NCBI GenBank assembly: GCA_009777245.1
Contig: WRMF01000003.1
Location: 88,923 to 152,922 of the forward strand
Direction of reading: 5' to 3'
Length of the DNA: 64,000 bases
Source: Betaproteobacteria bacterium
GTDB lineage: Bacteria > Pseudomonadota > Gammaproteobacteria > Burkholderiales > Rhodocyclaceae
Part shown: positions 1 through 11,684 of the stretch, piece by piece
Layout: each line of letters starts with the position of its first letter
Numbering within the stretch: position 1 is the stretch's first letter
Notes under the pieces: model-generated
The model's input: only the letters and a program-made list of their open reading frames with translations
The model's database searches: none
What the model was told of the DNA's origin: nothing
Program-made: the position numbers and the translations under genes

Positions 1-218
1 CGGTAGAGGGGAACACTCTCCCTTATAGTCACGTTATTTGCGGAAAACACTATAAAACCAATACAAGGCCTGCTTGGCGGATGTACGCATACCGCTTATC
101 GTGTTAGAATGAAAGTATGTCGTTTGACGAGATGCGGTTCAAGTGAACGACTTGCAATACTCTCACCACCATTACGCATGGTATTTTTCAACTTGGCATG
201 AAATCGGAGGAACACTAT

Positions 219-787
219 ATGTTTTGCAAAAATCCATTTATAATTAATGACTTACCCCCCCCCTAACACGTTCGCATAAAAGAATCACCGCTGAAAGGCA
301 GCAAACTGGCTTTACCCTGATCGAATTGATGATCGTGGTTGCCATTATTGGTGTTTTGGCCGCTATCGCCATACCTCAATATGAACGATACGTCATTAAA
401 GCTCAGATTACCCGGGTATATGGCGAACTTGGCGGCGGCAAAACTGATTGGGAATTGTGTCTGTCCGGAATGACAAACTGCGCCGACACAGTCTTCACCT
501 GCTCCAGCCTGTTACACGACACGTCGCACATTACACAGTCGGTAAAGTCCCCTCCTTGCCCACCCGGCATGGGCAGACCGCTTCTTACCAACGCAACCAA
601 CTCATCCGGCGCTGGTAACCTTGGAGGGGCTGGCAGCATTACCGCATTTTTTGGCCAAAGCGCACATGCCAGGTTACACAACGGCAGTGCAATTTCGTTC
701 AACCGCGCTCCAGATGGCGTCTGGACTTGTCTGGCGGTTCAGATACCTTCCGGCCTTGCGCCTGCTGGATGTCTAACCACACCCTGA
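219..787 (+). pseudogene. Type IV pilin-like gene, out of frame across a poly-C tract (9 C at 255-263) as sequenced; possibly phase variable rather than dead
   Basis: Frame-2 ORF encodes [28 protein letters not shown] (class III prepilin signature). The only good start (ATG 219, GGAGG upstream) is in another frame and stops at 264-266; one extra C joins the two frames. Confidence 0.8.
255..263. repeat. Homopolymeric C9 tract
   Basis: Read directly: ttaCCCCCCCCCtaaca. Confidence 0.95.
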
Positions 788-797
788 CCTGTGCAAA

Positions 798-834
798 AAA
801 ACCGCGCTTTCAGTCATGCTGAAAGCGCGGTTTT
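798..834. terminator. Bidirectional terminator-like hairpin, 16-bp perfect stem
   Basis: AAAACCGCGCTTTCAG-tcatg-CTGAAAGCGCGGTTTT. Confidence 0.8.
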
Positions 835-1028
835 GCAGGCCAAGGGTTCGCTTCACGATATACGTGTTCTGGTATTGGCTTTCCTGGCAGAGATGAGGCG
901 GAGACGGTATAGACGATGTACAGGGCAACCGACCAGGCAATACCTGCCCAACGATCTGCGCCGTAATTCTCGCGTCCGTCGTAATAGGCAACAGGCATCG
1001 CTCTAGCGCCACCTATTACCTGGCGGAA

Positions 1029-1268
1029 TCATCTTTTTTTAATCACCCGTACCACAAAGAGGATCAGGCAGGCGCCAACCAACCCGGCAATTATCTGTCC
1101 AAATATGCCGCCTATGCCAATGCCCAAGAATTGGAAAAGCCATCCGCCGACAAGGCCGCCAACCAAGCCAAGAATAATGCTCAATACCCAGCCGAGGCCG
1201 CCGCCCATCAGAACCTGCGCTAAGACGCCAACCAACAATCCAACTAACAAAGCAATGATAATTCCCAT
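1029..1268 (-). CDS. GlsB/YeaQ/YmgE family (transglycosylase-associated) membrane protein
   Basis: MGIIIALLVGLLVGVLAQVLMGGG...GGIFGQIIAGLVGA; ATG at 1268 preceded by AAGGAGT. Confidence 0.8.
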   Translation of the reverse strand: MGIIIALLVGLLVGVLAQVLMGGGLGWVLSIILGLVGGLVGGWLFQFLGIGIGGIFGQIIAGLVGACLILFVVRVIKKR

Positions 1269-1567
1269 TTCTGTACTCCTTACAAGGTTGAGCACAAATC
1301 CGATTATATTCGAAATTCCGAATAAGTCAAGCCGGTCGGTCTGAGCTTTCAATCCGCCCAATGTTGTAAAAAACTAGCGCGGCGGATTTAAAGACAACGC
1401 CGTGTCGCTTCAAATTAAGCGCCGCTTTTCTCCCCTCTCCCGCACATCACTTGACCATCGCGCTTTGTTCGAGAAACACGGTTGGGATGAGCCGAACGCG
1501 AGCCCCAGCATTTTGCTACTGGCAACTACTGATCGTTGTGCGTTGTGGTTAACCGACCAGGGTTTGT

Positions 1568-1596
1568 TTGACAACATTGAAAAATGGTTATAAAAT
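1568..1596 (+). promoter_or_regulatory. Putative sigma70 promoter of rplU
   Basis: TTGACA-17 nt-TAAAAT upstream of rplU. Confidence 0.55.
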
Positions 1597-1628
1597 GCCC
1601 AGTTCTTTTCTTGCAGTTGGAGTCCAAC

Positions 1629-1937
1629 ATGTACGCGGTCATAAAAACCGGCGGTAAGCAGTATCGAGTTGCCGTCGGCCAGAAACTCAAAGTAGAACAG
1701 ATACCGGCAGAAGTTGGCGCGGAAATCGCCCTTGATCAAGTGCTCATGACCGGCGAAGGTGAGAACGTGAAAATCGGTTCTCCCTTGGTCGCGGGAGCCG
1801 TCGTCAAGTGCACCGTGGTTTCCCACGGTCGCCATGACAAAATCAGGGTTTTCAAGATGCGTCGGCGTAAGCACTATCGGAAACATCAGGGGCATCGCCA
1901 GAATTACACAGAGTTGCGCGTCGACGCAATCGTGTGA
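1629..1937 (+). CDS. rplU: 50S ribosomal protein L21
   Basis: [25 protein letters not shown]...[21 protein letters not shown]. Confidence 0.97.
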   Translation: MYAVIKTGGKQYRVAVGQKLKVEQIPAEVGAEIALDQVLMTGEGENVKIGSPLVAGAVVKCTVVSHGRHDKIRVFKMRRRKHYRKHQGHRQNYTELRVDAIV

Positions 1938-1969
1938 TCTGCCTCATCATGGGATTAAAGGAGAAGTAA

Positions 1970-2227
1970 ATGGCACACAAAAAAGCAGGCGGCAGTTCCC
2001 GTAACGGCCGCGATTCAGAATCCAAACGCCTGGGTGTAAAACGCTTCGGCGGCGAAGTTGTGCGCGCCGGCAATATCCTCGTGCGTCAGCGCGGCACGGC
2101 GTTTCATCCGGGCGACGGCGTAGGCTTGGGTAGAGACCATACGCTGTTCGCGCTGATTGACGGCACGGTCAATTTTTCCATCAAGGGAGCGGCGCGCCGC
2201 CGTACAGTCAGCATTCTCCCGGCGTAA
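1970..2227 (+). CDS. rpmA: 50S ribosomal protein L27
   Basis: [29 protein letters not shown]. Confidence 0.97.
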   Translation: MAHKKAGGSSRNGRDSESKRLGVKRFGGEVVRAGNILVRQRGTAFHPGDGVGLGRDHTLFALIDGTVNFSIKGAARRRTVSILPA

Positions 2228-2250
2228 TTCATACGGCATCAGGGAAAATA

Positions 2251-3355
<1,105 letters not shown>

Positions 3356-3362
3356 AAGCGCC

Positions 3363-4481
3363 ATGAATACTTCGTCGAATCCTGTTAAGCGTCTTGTCAT
3401 CAAGATCGGCTCCGCGCTGATTACCGACAACGGGTTTGAGATTGCCGTAGATGCCATCCACGATTGGGCGCGGCAAATCGCCAAGGTGAGGCAACAAGAA
3501 AAACAGGTCTTGCTGGTTTCTTCCGGCGCGATTGCGTGTGGGATGCAGCGTCTGGGCTGGGAAAAACGCCCGCGCGAAGTCAGGGAGCTGCAAGCCTGCG
3601 CCGCTATCGGGCAGATGGGCTTGGCGCAAATCTATCAGGAAGCATTTGTCCGGCACGGTCTTGATACGGCGCAGATTCTTTTGACCCATGACGATCTTGC
3701 GGATCGGAAGCGTTACCTGAATGCGCGTTCCACCTTGAATACCCTGCTTTCTCTGGGCGTCATTCCGATCATCAATGAAAACGATACCGTCGTAACAGAT
3801 GAAATCCGCTTTGGCGACAATGACACTCTGGGCGCGTTGGTTGCCAACGCGACGGAAGCCGACGTCCTGTTGATCCTGACCGACCAGCCGGGGCTGTACA
3901 GCGCCGATCCGCGAAAACACCCGGACGCAGAGTTAATCAGGGAAGCGGTCGCGGGCGACGCCGCTCTGGAAGCAATGGCGGGCGGGGTCGGCTCGGCGAT
4001 CGGCACGGGCGGGATGCTTACCAAGGTGCTGGCGGCCAAGCGGGCGGCAAGAAGCGGGGCGCATACGGTAATTGCCAGCGGGCGCGAGGCGGATGTCATT
4101 TTGCGTGTCGCTTGTGGCGAATCCGTCGGCACGCGCCTGATTGCCAAAACCGAGCCGCTTGCCGCCAAAAAGCAATGGCTGGCGGATCACCTGCAAACTG
4201 CCGGACAGTTGTATCTGGATGAGGGCGCGTGCCGGGCATTGAAGGCGGGCAAGAGCCTGTTGCCCATAGGGGTCATTTCCGTGATCGGCGATTTCGAGCG
4301 GGGCGCGGCGGTCGCATGTATCGGCGCGGACGGGAGGGAAGTCGCGCGCGGTCTTGCCAACTACAACGGTTTTGAATCCCGCCGGATTGCCCGCCATCCC
4401 TCACAGGAGATAGAATCCCTGCTTGGCTACGTTGCCGACTCGGAGATGATTCACAGAGACAACCTTATTCTGATAGACTAA
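3363..4481 (+). CDS. proB: Glutamate 5-kinase with C-terminal PUA domain
   Basis: [15 protein letters not shown]...[28 protein letters not shown] region at C-terminus. Confidence 0.96.
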   Translation: MNTSSNPVKRLVIKIGSALITDNGFEIAVDAIHDWARQIAKVRQQEKQVLLVSSGAIACGMQRLGWEKRPREVRELQACAAIGQMGLAQIYQEAFVRHGLDTAQILLTHDDLADRKRYLNARSTLNTLLSLGVIPIINENDTVVTDEIRFGDNDTLGALVANATEADVLLILTDQPGLYSADPRKHPDAELIREAVAGDAALEAMAGGVGSAIGTGGMLTKVLAAKRAARSGAHTVIASGREADVILRVACGESVGTRLIAKTEPLAAKKQWLADHLQTAGQLYLDEGACRALKAGKSLLPIGVISVIGDFERGAAVACIGADGREVARGLANYNGFESRRIARHPSQEIESLLGYVADSEMIHRDNLILID

Positions 4482-4511
4482 CCATGAATCGTCGCCCTGA
4501 TGGCGTAACCT

Positions 4512-5960
4512 TTGTTACAGGAAGTCGCACATCCTATGCGCTTGCTTGCTTTTGTCCTTGGCTGTCTTGTCTTTCCGGCGCTTGCCGCCGAGCCGGTTGC
4601 GTCTACTGTGCCGGTTGTGGAAAGTCCTCCGATAGCGATGCTGCCGGTTAATCCTGCCGCGACCTGGCGCACCATCGCCAGCGACACGGGACGTTCAATT
4701 GAAGTGGATACGACAAGTATCCAGGAATACGCGCCGGGCAAGGTGTTGGCCAATATTCGGCTGGTGTTGGACAAGGAGATCGTGGATGCCAGGAGCGGCG
4801 GCTCCTACAAGTACATCATGATGCAAAGCCGTTATGACTGCGAAGCCCGTAGCGTGGCGACTCTGAAACGCAGCTTTGTGGATGCCGGCAAGGCGATATT
4901 GCGCGAGGAGAACATGCCGGAAGCGCCTGATATGCCTATGCGTAGCGGTATGCTGGAAGAGAGGGTCATGCGTGAGCTGTGCCGTCCCTTGGGGAGCCAG
5001 TTGCAGCGTTCCAAGGCGCAGGAATCGGCAGAGGCATTGCGCCAGTCCAAAGAGGCTCTGATCAACATCAACCGCCAGCTTGAGAGCGCGACAGAAGCGT
5101 TACGCAAATCCAATGAAGCAATCATCAACCGACAGCGTGAAATTGTTCGCGCCGCCGAGGGCGCGGCGACAAGCGCACCAAGACCCGTGGCCGCAAGCGC
5201 GCCGCGTAGGCCAACTGCCAATGTCGCTAGGAAAGCAGAGCCAACGCCGCCGCCCGTAACGCCGCCGCTTCCCGTGGAATGGAGCTATGGCGGCTTGGGC
5301 GGGCCGGAACATTGGGGGGATATTGCGAAAGAAAATCACATGTGCAAGGAAGGCCGACGGCAATCTCCGATAGACATCCGCGACGGTATGGAGGTAGACC
5401 TTGAGCCGGTGCAGTTTGATTATTATCCGGGGCTTTTTGCCATAGCCGATACCGGGCGAGGGATTGAAGTCCGCACGAATGGCGATTGGGTGAGTTTGCA
5501 GGGCAAGGACTATTATCTGGAGCGGCTGACTTTCAAATATCCGGCGGAAGAGCGGATCAACGGCAGGCTGTTCATCATGGGCGTGCATCTGGAACACCGG
5601 GCGGCGGATGGCGAGCGGCTCAATATAGCGGTGCTTTTGGAGCATGGCGCGCCTAATCAGGTTATCCAGACATTCTGGGATTACCTGCCGCTGGAGAAAA
5701 GACAGACGGCTACGCCGGATGTGGAAATTGACCTGAACGGATTACTGCCGAAGGAGCAGGGTTATCACACTTACATGGGTTCCATGACCCGCCCGCCTTG
5801 CGAGGAGGGCGTTATCTGGGTTGTGCTGCAGACTCCGGTTTCGGTTTCTGTTGATCAGGAGGCCATTCTGGCGCGCCTGTATCCCTTGTCGGCTCGTCCG
5901 ATTCAGCCGGTTGAAGGGCGGCGGATCAAGTCTTCCCGCAGAGCGGCGGCGCACCCTTGA
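4512..5960 (+). CDS. N-terminal surface-adhesin-E-like region, coiled coil, and alpha-carbonic-anhydrase-like domain (probable pseudoenzyme)
   Basis: WSYGGLGGPEHWG...RRQSPIDI...MGSMTRPPCEEGVIWVVL (alpha-CA fold signatures); zinc-ligand region altered. Confidence 0.85.
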   Translation: MLQEVAHPMRLLAFVLGCLVFPALAAEPVASTVPVVESPPIAMLPVNPAATWRTIASDTGRSIEVDTTSIQEYAPGKVLANIRLVLDKEIVDARSGGSYKYIMMQSRYDCEARSVATLKRSFVDAGKAILREENMPEAPDMPMRSGMLEERVMRELCRPLGSQLQRSKAQESAEALRQSKEALININRQLESATEALRKSNEAIINRQREIVRAAEGAATSAPRPVAASAPRRPTANVARKAEPTPPPVTPPLPVEWSYGGLGGPEHWGDIAKENHMCKEGRRQSPIDIRDGMEVDLEPVQFDYYPGLFAIADTGRGIEVRTNGDWVSLQGKDYYLERLTFKYPAEERINGRLFIMGVHLEHRAADGERLNIAVLLEHGAPNQVIQTFWDYLPLEKRQTATPDVEIDLNGLLPKEQGYHTYMGSMTRPPCEEGVIWVVLQTPVSVSVDQEAILARLYPLSARPIQPVEGRRIKSSRRAAAHP

Positions 5961-5993
5961 CGAGCAGATGTCATAGGATTATTCGGAAAGCTC

Positions 5994-6824
5994 TTGATGC
6001 TGCGCTTACTTTTCGTTGTAATTATGCTGATTCTGGCTGTGTATTTTGCCAGCATGATTTCCGCAAATCGTGGGGACGAACTCACAGTTGATGCGGCAGT
6101 GCCGGAGTGCGATCCGCCTATGGCTATGGCGCTTGGCTGCAAACACCCTCTGCCCACGCCTGAATTGGAACGAAGGGCGGCGGATAATGACGTGAATGCA
6201 CAGCTTGATCTGGGTCTTATGTATTATCGGGGATGCGGCGTGTTACAGGATTACCGGCAAGCGGCCATCTGGACTCACCGGGCGGCAAGGCAAGGGAACG
6301 CGCAAGCCCAGTACAACATGGGAATAATGCATGAAGGCGGATGCGGTGTGCCGCAGGATTTCCAGCAAGCGGCGAGTTGGTATCAGAAGTCGGCGGAGCA
6401 GGAATATACGGCAGCCCAGAACAATCTGGGGGCGATGTATTTCATGGGGCGTCTACCGCAGGATTTTCAGGAGGCGCTCAACTGGTACAGCAGGGCGGCG
6501 GAGCGCGGGGACGCCACAGCCCTGTTGAACCTGGGGATCATGTATGCCGATGGAGCAGGAGTGCGACAGGATAAGGTTCTGGCGTATACGTTCTACAAAC
6601 TTGCGGCGGCAGAGGGAAATGAGGAAGGCGCGTGGGCAAGCGAGTTGATCGAGAAGCTAATGACATCCAGACAAATCGAAGAAGGCCAGTCCATCATAAG
6701 CCAATGGCAACCCGGCTACCTTCTGCCGACGACCAGCAAAACAGGATACCGCGAACCCAGATGGTCATGGTGCGGCGCGGCAAAACCGTTGCTTTTGTTT
6801 TGCGAAATGTTTGAAAAAGAGTAA
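5994..6824 (+). CDS. Sel1-repeat protein (4 recognisable repeats)
   Basis: AQLDLGLMYYRGCG, AQYNMGIMHEGGCG etc.; N-terminal hydrophobic segment. Confidence 0.88.
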   Translation: MMLRLLFVVIMLILAVYFASMISANRGDELTVDAAVPECDPPMAMALGCKHPLPTPELERRAADNDVNAQLDLGLMYYRGCGVLQDYRQAAIWTHRAARQGNAQAQYNMGIMHEGGCGVPQDFQQAASWYQKSAEQEYTAAQNNLGAMYFMGRLPQDFQEALNWYSRAAERGDATALLNLGIMYADGAGVRQDKVLAYTFYKLAAAEGNEEGAWASELIEKLMTSRQIEEGQSIISQWQPGYLLPTTSKTGYREPRWSWCGAAKPLLLFCEMFEKE

Positions 6825-6860
6825 CTTTTAACCCTGACTTGATTACGAAAGGGCTTCATC

Positions 6861-7406
6861 ATGTCACGTTCATTTATTGCGGTTTCCCTGTTTTTGATTC
6901 TGCTTATTGTCGTCATCGGCACATCAACGAATTCCTTGATTCGCATCGCGGCGGAACAGGGATACGCCCCTGCCCAATTCCACCTGGGAGTCATGTATGA
7001 ATATGGACAGGGTATGCCGCAGGATGACCTGGAGGCGGCGAATTGGTATCAGAAGTCGGCGGAGCAGGGGTATGTGGACGCCCAGTTCAGCCTGGGGATT
7101 ATGCATTATGCCGGACAAGGCGTGCCGCAGGACTTTGTGCTGGCGTATGTGCCTTTGAGCCTTGCGGCGGCAAGCGGAGACGAGCAAGCCTTGCACAATC
7201 GAGACCGTGTTGCCTATGGGATGACGCCTGAGCAAATCGAGGAAGGAGAGGCTATCGTCAAGCAGTGGCAACCTGGTCAGCCTCTGCCGACGGTCAGCAA
7301 AACAGGCCGTCGTAACGCAGACAGCATGGCCGGTACGACAAGCATTGTGGACAATGAGCCTGACAGCGAGGAAGCATTGGCGGAAATTGAGCCGCCCCGA
7401 TCCTAG
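6861..7406 (+). CDS. Sel1-repeat protein (2 repeats)
   Basis: AQFHLGVMYEYGQGMPQDDLEAANWYQKSAEQGYVDAQFSLGIMHYAGQG. Confidence 0.88.
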   Translation: MSRSFIAVSLFLILLIVVIGTSTNSLIRIAAEQGYAPAQFHLGVMYEYGQGMPQDDLEAANWYQKSAEQGYVDAQFSLGIMHYAGQGVPQDFVLAYVPLSLAAASGDEQALHNRDRVAYGMTPEQIEEGEAIVKQWQPGQPLPTVSKTGRRNADSMAGTTSIVDNEPDSEEALAEIEPPRS

Positions 7407-7415
7407 GGCTGTTCG

Positions 7416-7500
7416 GTTTATAGCGTTTTCCGCAAATAACGAGACTATCGGGGAGTGCGCTTTAGTCCCCTCTCCCCACATCAATTGACTGTTGCTTGAA
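7416..7500. repeat. Partial copy of dispersed inverted-repeat element A
   Basis: TTATAGCGTTTTCCGCAAATAACGAGACTAT shared with 36825 and 38643. Confidence 0.65.
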
Positions 7501-7531
7501 CGAATCATGCAACAAGCGGGCGAGGGATGTT

Positions 7532-8317
7532 TTACATCTGCGCCAGTCTGGCCAGCATCTGATCAGAGGTTGTCACCACCTTGGCGTTAAGTTCATAGGC
7601 GCGTTGCGCCTGAATCATGCTGACAAGTTCCTCGGCAACGTCCACATTTGCCGTTTCAATATACTTTTGCTTCAACGTGCCTGCGCCATTTTGCCCCGGC
7701 GTGTTGGGCGTGGGCGCGCCGCTGGAGCCTGATTCCAGAAAGAGATTGCTGCCGATGGAAAGCAATCCGCCGGGATTGATGAAGGTGGCAAGCTGAATCT
7801 GGCCTATCTGGGTCGGCGCGTTGATGGAGCCGGGCTGGAGAACGGTGACAATGCCGTCGTTGGCGATGGTGATCGAAATGGCGTTTTCGGGAATGTTGAT
7901 GTTGGGCTGCAACGGATAGCCTTCCGGGGTTACGATGTTGCCCTGATTGTCTTTCTGGAAAGAGCCGTTGCGCGTGTATGCCGTCGTGCCGTCCGGCATG
8001 AGAATCTGCAAAAAACCTTCGCCGTTGATGGCTACATCCAGCGCGTTATCGGTAAACTGGATGCTGCCCTGGGTGAAGATGCGGGCGGTGGAAATAGGCT
8101 GCACGCCGGTTCCCAGTTGCAGTCCGTTGGAAAACTGGGTCTGCTGGGTTGATTGCGCGCCAGGCTGGCGGATAACCTGATAGAGCAAGTCCTCGAACAC
8201 GGCGCGGGATTTCTTGAAACCGGCGGTGCTAAGGTTGGACAGGTTATTGGCGATAACGTCAATATTGGTTTGCTGGGCATTCAAGCCGGTGCGAGCTATC
8301 CAGAGCGAGCGGATCAT
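7532..8317 (-). CDS. flgG: Flagellar basal-body rod protein FlgG
   Basis: [47 protein letters not shown]. Confidence 0.96.
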   Translation of the reverse strand: MIRSLWIARTGLNAQQTNIDVIANNLSNLSTAGFKKSRAVFEDLLYQVIRQPGAQSTQQTQFSNGLQLGTGVQPISTARIFTQGSIQFTDNALDVAINGEGFLQILMPDGTTAYTRNGSFQKDNQGNIVTPEGYPLQPNINIPENAISITIANDGIVTVLQPGSINAPTQIGQIQLATFINPGGLLSIGSNLFLESGSSGAPTPNTPGQNGAGTLKQKYIETANVDVAEELVSMIQAQRAYELNAKVVTTSDQMLARLAQM

Positions 8318-8335
8318 AATCTGTTTCCTTCGGCG

Positions 8336-9079
8336 CTATGTGCCATAAGTGAGAAGTTTGGTGGCCGACTGAGCATTCTGGTCGGCGTTCTGGATCACCT
8401 TGATTTGCAGCTCGAACTGCCGGGCAAGGCTGATGAGCTGCACCATCGTTTCAGCGGGGTTGACATTGCTGCCTTCAAGGTTGCCGGCAGAGACGCGAAC
8501 CGACTCGTCCATCGGGGCGATGCCGCCGTCTCGCAAGCGAAACAGGCCGTCATCCCCGCGCACGAGGTCGGCTTCCGGCGGATTGACCAGTTTCAGGCGT
8601 CCGACCACGTTGACTACATTGGGATTGCCGAAGGTCGGGATGACGGAGACCGTTCCGTCCCCGCCGATCATGACGTGGTTGTCGGGGGGGATGTCTATAG
8701 GGCCGCCGTCTCCTTCCAGGATATAGCCGCTCTTGGTCTGCATAACGCCGTTTACATTGATTTCAAGCGCCCCGGCGCGGGTATACGCCTCTCCTCCGTC
8801 CGGGGTCTGCACCGCAAGCCAACCGGGTCCATCCAGGGCAACATCAAGCGGGTTGTCGGTGCGGAGAATCGGCCCCTCGTCGAGAATTTCCTGAATCGAG
8901 GAATTCACCACAAAGGCGCGGGTCGGCATGGCCTCCGACAAGACCGGCACAGCCTGGAAGCGGTGCATCTGCGCCTTGAAGCCGATTGTGTTGGCATTGG
9001 CCAGATTGTTCGCCACCCCTGCCTGTTGCAGGAATACGTGCTTTGCGCCGGTCATGGCGGTGTAAATCATGCGATCCAT
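8336..9079 (-). CDS. flgF: Flagellar basal-body rod protein FlgF
   Basis: MDRMIYTAMTGAKHVFLQQAGVANNLANANTIGFKAQ. Confidence 0.94.
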   Translation of the reverse strand: MDRMIYTAMTGAKHVFLQQAGVANNLANANTIGFKAQMHRFQAVPVLSEAMPTRAFVVNSSIQEILDEGPILRTDNPLDVALDGPGWLAVQTPDGGEAYTRAGALEINVNGVMQTKSGYILEGDGGPIDIPPDNHVMIGGDGTVSVIPTFGNPNVVNVVGRLKLVNPPEADLVRGDDGLFRLRDGGIAPMDESVRVSAGNLEGSNVNPAETMVQLISLARQFELQIKVIQNADQNAQSATKLLTYGT

Positions 9080-9110
9080 GCGTTGTTCTCCGTCTTGCCC
9101 TTTTCATCAA

Positions 9111-10544
9111 TCAGCGCAGGTTCACGATGGTTTGCATGATTTGATCCTGGGTGCGGATGGTCTGGGCGTTGGCCTGATAATTACGCTGATAGACAATCAT
9201 GTTGACCAGTTCCTTGGTGAGATCGGTGTTTGAGTCTTCCACCGAACTTGCCTGGATGACGCCGCGCGTTCCGCCTCCGGGTTCGCCCATTGTCGGCTGG
9301 CCGGATTCAAAGGTTTCGATCCAGAGGTTGTCGCCTACGCTTTGCAATCCGTGCGGATTGGAAAACTCCACCAGCAGCGCCTGCCCCATCAACTTGGTCT
9401 GCCCGTTGCTGTAGCTGGCGACGATATGCCCCGTAGGCGAGACCGTAAGGTTGGTCAGGGTTCCGGCGATGTAGCCGTCCTGCCGGTTGGCATCAACGTT
9501 GTACGGCATTCCGAATTGGGTGGTGCTTCCCAAATCCATGTAGAACGCGCCATTAGGATTGCCCGGCACGGTAGCGTCAAACCAGTTGACATCGGGCGGG
9601 CCGCCGGAATCGTCCATCAGGTTGACTGAGGTGCCATCCTGCGTGACCGTATTTGCGAGATCAAGCGGAATCCTGGTGCTGCCCAGGCTGACGCCGTTTT
9701 GATCCTGTACGTCCGCCAGCGTGCCATTGACATTGAACACCAACTGGTAATAAACAGGGACGCCTGCCGTGTCGGAAGCCAGATACTTGTTGTCAATAAC
9801 CGAGTACACCCGCCAGGTGCGCTCGTCCGTGCCGCTATCGCCCTCGCGCACATAGTAATTGGTCAGGGTATGCGACGCGCCTGCCTGATCATACACCGTG
9901 ACCGAGCTGCTGTAGCTGAACATATTGGTGTTGAAGGTGGCATCCCAGGCGAAGGGCGAGAGCTGCATCCATTCAGGGTCGCCAGAGGCAAGACTTAGCG
10001 CCTGCTTGTCGCGCCTGTCCAGATTGAGGCCGATTGTCACCCCGCCCCGTCCGGAATCAACCGTGGTCGACCAGCCGGTCTGCTTGGGCGGAATCGCCGC
10101 GGTTCCTACGGTCAGCGGCACTATTGACGCCGTGTTGATAACCTCGCCGTCCGGGGAGCCATAGCCGGTCAACACGCAACCGTTGGAATTGGTGATGTAG
10201 CCTTCTTTGTCTAAATGAAACTGGCCGTTGCGGCTATAGTACGGAGTCATGTCATACGGACTTTTCTGAAAGCGGAAGAATCCGTTGCCGTTGATTGCCA
10301 TATCCAGAGCATTGCCGGTCATGCTGATGTTGCCCTGGACAAATTGCTGCTGCACCGCCATCAACCGGGAGCCGATGCCGATCTGGGTTGACGACGCGCC
10401 GCTCAACGCGCCCGCGTATACGTCGGCAAATTGCGCTTCGGACGCCTTGAAGCCGACTGTGCTTGCGTTGGCGATATTGTGGCTGACCACATCCAACGCT
10501 TTGGCGAAGACATTGAGTCCTGAAAGACCTTGTTGGAATGCCAT
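9111..10544 (-). CDS. flgE: Flagellar hook protein FlgE
   Basis: MAFQQGLSGLNVFAKALDVVSHNIANASTVGFKASEAQFADVYA. Confidence 0.95.
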   Translation of the reverse strand: MAFQQGLSGLNVFAKALDVVSHNIANASTVGFKASEAQFADVYAGALSGASSTQIGIGSRLMAVQQQFVQGNISMTGNALDMAINGNGFFRFQKSPYDMTPYYSRNGQFHLDKEGYITNSNGCVLTGYGSPDGEVINTASIVPLTVGTAAIPPKQTGWSTTVDSGRGGVTIGLNLDRRDKQALSLASGDPEWMQLSPFAWDATFNTNMFSYSSSVTVYDQAGASHTLTNYYVREGDSGTDERTWRVYSVIDNKYLASDTAGVPVYYQLVFNVNGTLADVQDQNGVSLGSTRIPLDLANTVTQDGTSVNLMDDSGGPPDVNWFDATVPGNPNGAFYMDLGSTTQFGMPYNVDANRQDGYIAGTLTNLTVSPTGHIVASYSNGQTKLMGQALLVEFSNPHGLQSVGDNLWIETFESGQPTMGEPGGGTRGVIQASSVEDSNTDLTKELVNMIVYQRNYQANAQTIRTQDQIMQTIVNLR

Positions 10545-10568
10545 GATAGTTCTCCTTCTTTATTAATT

Positions 10569-11228
10569 TCAAAATACCTGCCGGACATCGTCCAGACTGA
10601 TACTGCCAAGCCCCACGACTTCAAGATTGAAACCGTTGTTGCCTCTTACCAATGCAGAGACCATGCCAACCTGCATGGTTTTTCCCAACACCGCCGCACC
10701 GTCAAGGCTTGCGCCGATCTCGAAGGTATAAAAACCGGGTTCCAGCAGATTGCCGTCCGGGTCTGTGCCGTCCCAGTAAAAGGCTTGCGAACCGGCGTTG
10801 ATCTGCCCCAAATCCTTGCGGGTCACTTCCTTGCCGGTAGCGTCCCGAATGACGAGTTCCACCCGGTCGGCAGGACCGGAAAGCTCAAGACCTAACAGCG
10901 CGCCTTCGTCGGTCAGAATCACCTGATTGCCCGGAGCGAGGACATTTTTGCCGATCAAATTTGCCGCTTGCAGGGAAAGGGCTTCGTTATAACTGGAAAG
11001 CAGGGTGTTCATGGTCAAGTTCAGCTTTTCCAGGCCGGAAACCATGTTCATCTGCGCCAACTGCGAAGTCATCTCCGCATTTTCCATCGGATTCAAGGGG
11101 TCCTGATTCCGCAACTGGGCAAGAAACAGGGTCATGAAACGATCGCTCATTTCTTCCGAGACCGACCTTTGCTGCTGCTGCACAGCGCCGCTGTTCAGGG
11201 CATTGATGATAGTTGTATCCACACTCAT
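10569..11228 (-). CDS. flgD: Flagellar hook assembly protein FlgD
   Basis: MSVDTTIINALN...FMTLFLAQLRNQDPLNPMENAEMTSQLAQMN. Confidence 0.94.
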   Translation of the reverse strand: MSVDTTIINALNSGAVQQQQRSVSEEMSDRFMTLFLAQLRNQDPLNPMENAEMTSQLAQMNMVSGLEKLNLTMNTLLSSYNEALSLQAANLIGKNVLAPGNQVILTDEGALLGLELSGPADRVELVIRDATGKEVTRKDLGQINAGSQAFYWDGTDPDGNLLEPGFYTFEIGASLDGAAVLGKTMQVGMVSALVRGNNGFNLEVVGLGSISLDDVRQVF

Positions 11229-11246
11229 GTCATTTCTCCTCAAAAG

Positions 11247-11663
11247 TTACTGGCTGCTGCCAATTTGCAAGGTTCGCAAAAGCATCTGCCGGGCAGTGTT
11301 CATTACTTCCACATTGCTCTGGTAGGAGCGCGAGGCGGAAATCATGTTGACCATTTCCTCGACCGGATCGACGTTGGACATTGCCACATATCCATTTTCG
11401 TCGGCCAGCGGATTGTGCGGATCATAGGTCATGCGATGCGGCGCGGCGGATTCCACAATCCGGGTCACCTTGACACCCTGCGCCGCCTCGTTCTTGCCGT
11501 CTAACGGCGTTGCCTGAAAAACCACCTGCTTGGCGCGATAGGGCGAGCCGTTTGCCGATATTGCGCTGTCCACGTTGGCAAGATTGGACGCCACCGCGTT
11601 CAAGCGCATGGATTGCGCGGTCATCGCGCTGGACGAGATTTGAAAAACATTGAAAAGGCTCAT
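11247..11663 (-). CDS. flgC: Flagellar basal-body rod protein FlgC
   Basis: [34 protein letters not shown]. Confidence 0.95.
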   Translation of the reverse strand: MSLFNVFQISSSAMTAQSMRLNAVASNLANVDSAISANGSPYRAKQVVFQATPLDGKNEAAQGVKVTRIVESAAPHRMTYDPHNPLADENGYVAMSNVDPVEEMVNMISASRSYQSNVEVMNTARQMLLRTLQIGSSQ

Positions 11664-11684
11664 TGCCGATTTCCTTTCTGTTGC

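Noticed and set aside
72-90. Possible sigma54 promoter (TTGGCGGATGTACGCA) upstream of the pilin-like gene
   Set aside because: The GG-GC spacing is one nucleotide shorter than the -24/-12 consensus, so not supported.
773-1012. Small ORFs between the pilin-like gene and the GlsB-like gene (773-1012 -, 791-1006 +, 810-998 -)
   Set aside because: Overlap a terminator hairpin and each other; no family resemblance.
8153-9139. Long plus-strand ORF opposite flgG/flgF (and similar antisense ORFs opposite pyrG, obgE, petB, res)
   Set aside because: Antisense shadows of well-conserved genes in GC-rich DNA with no recognisable domains.
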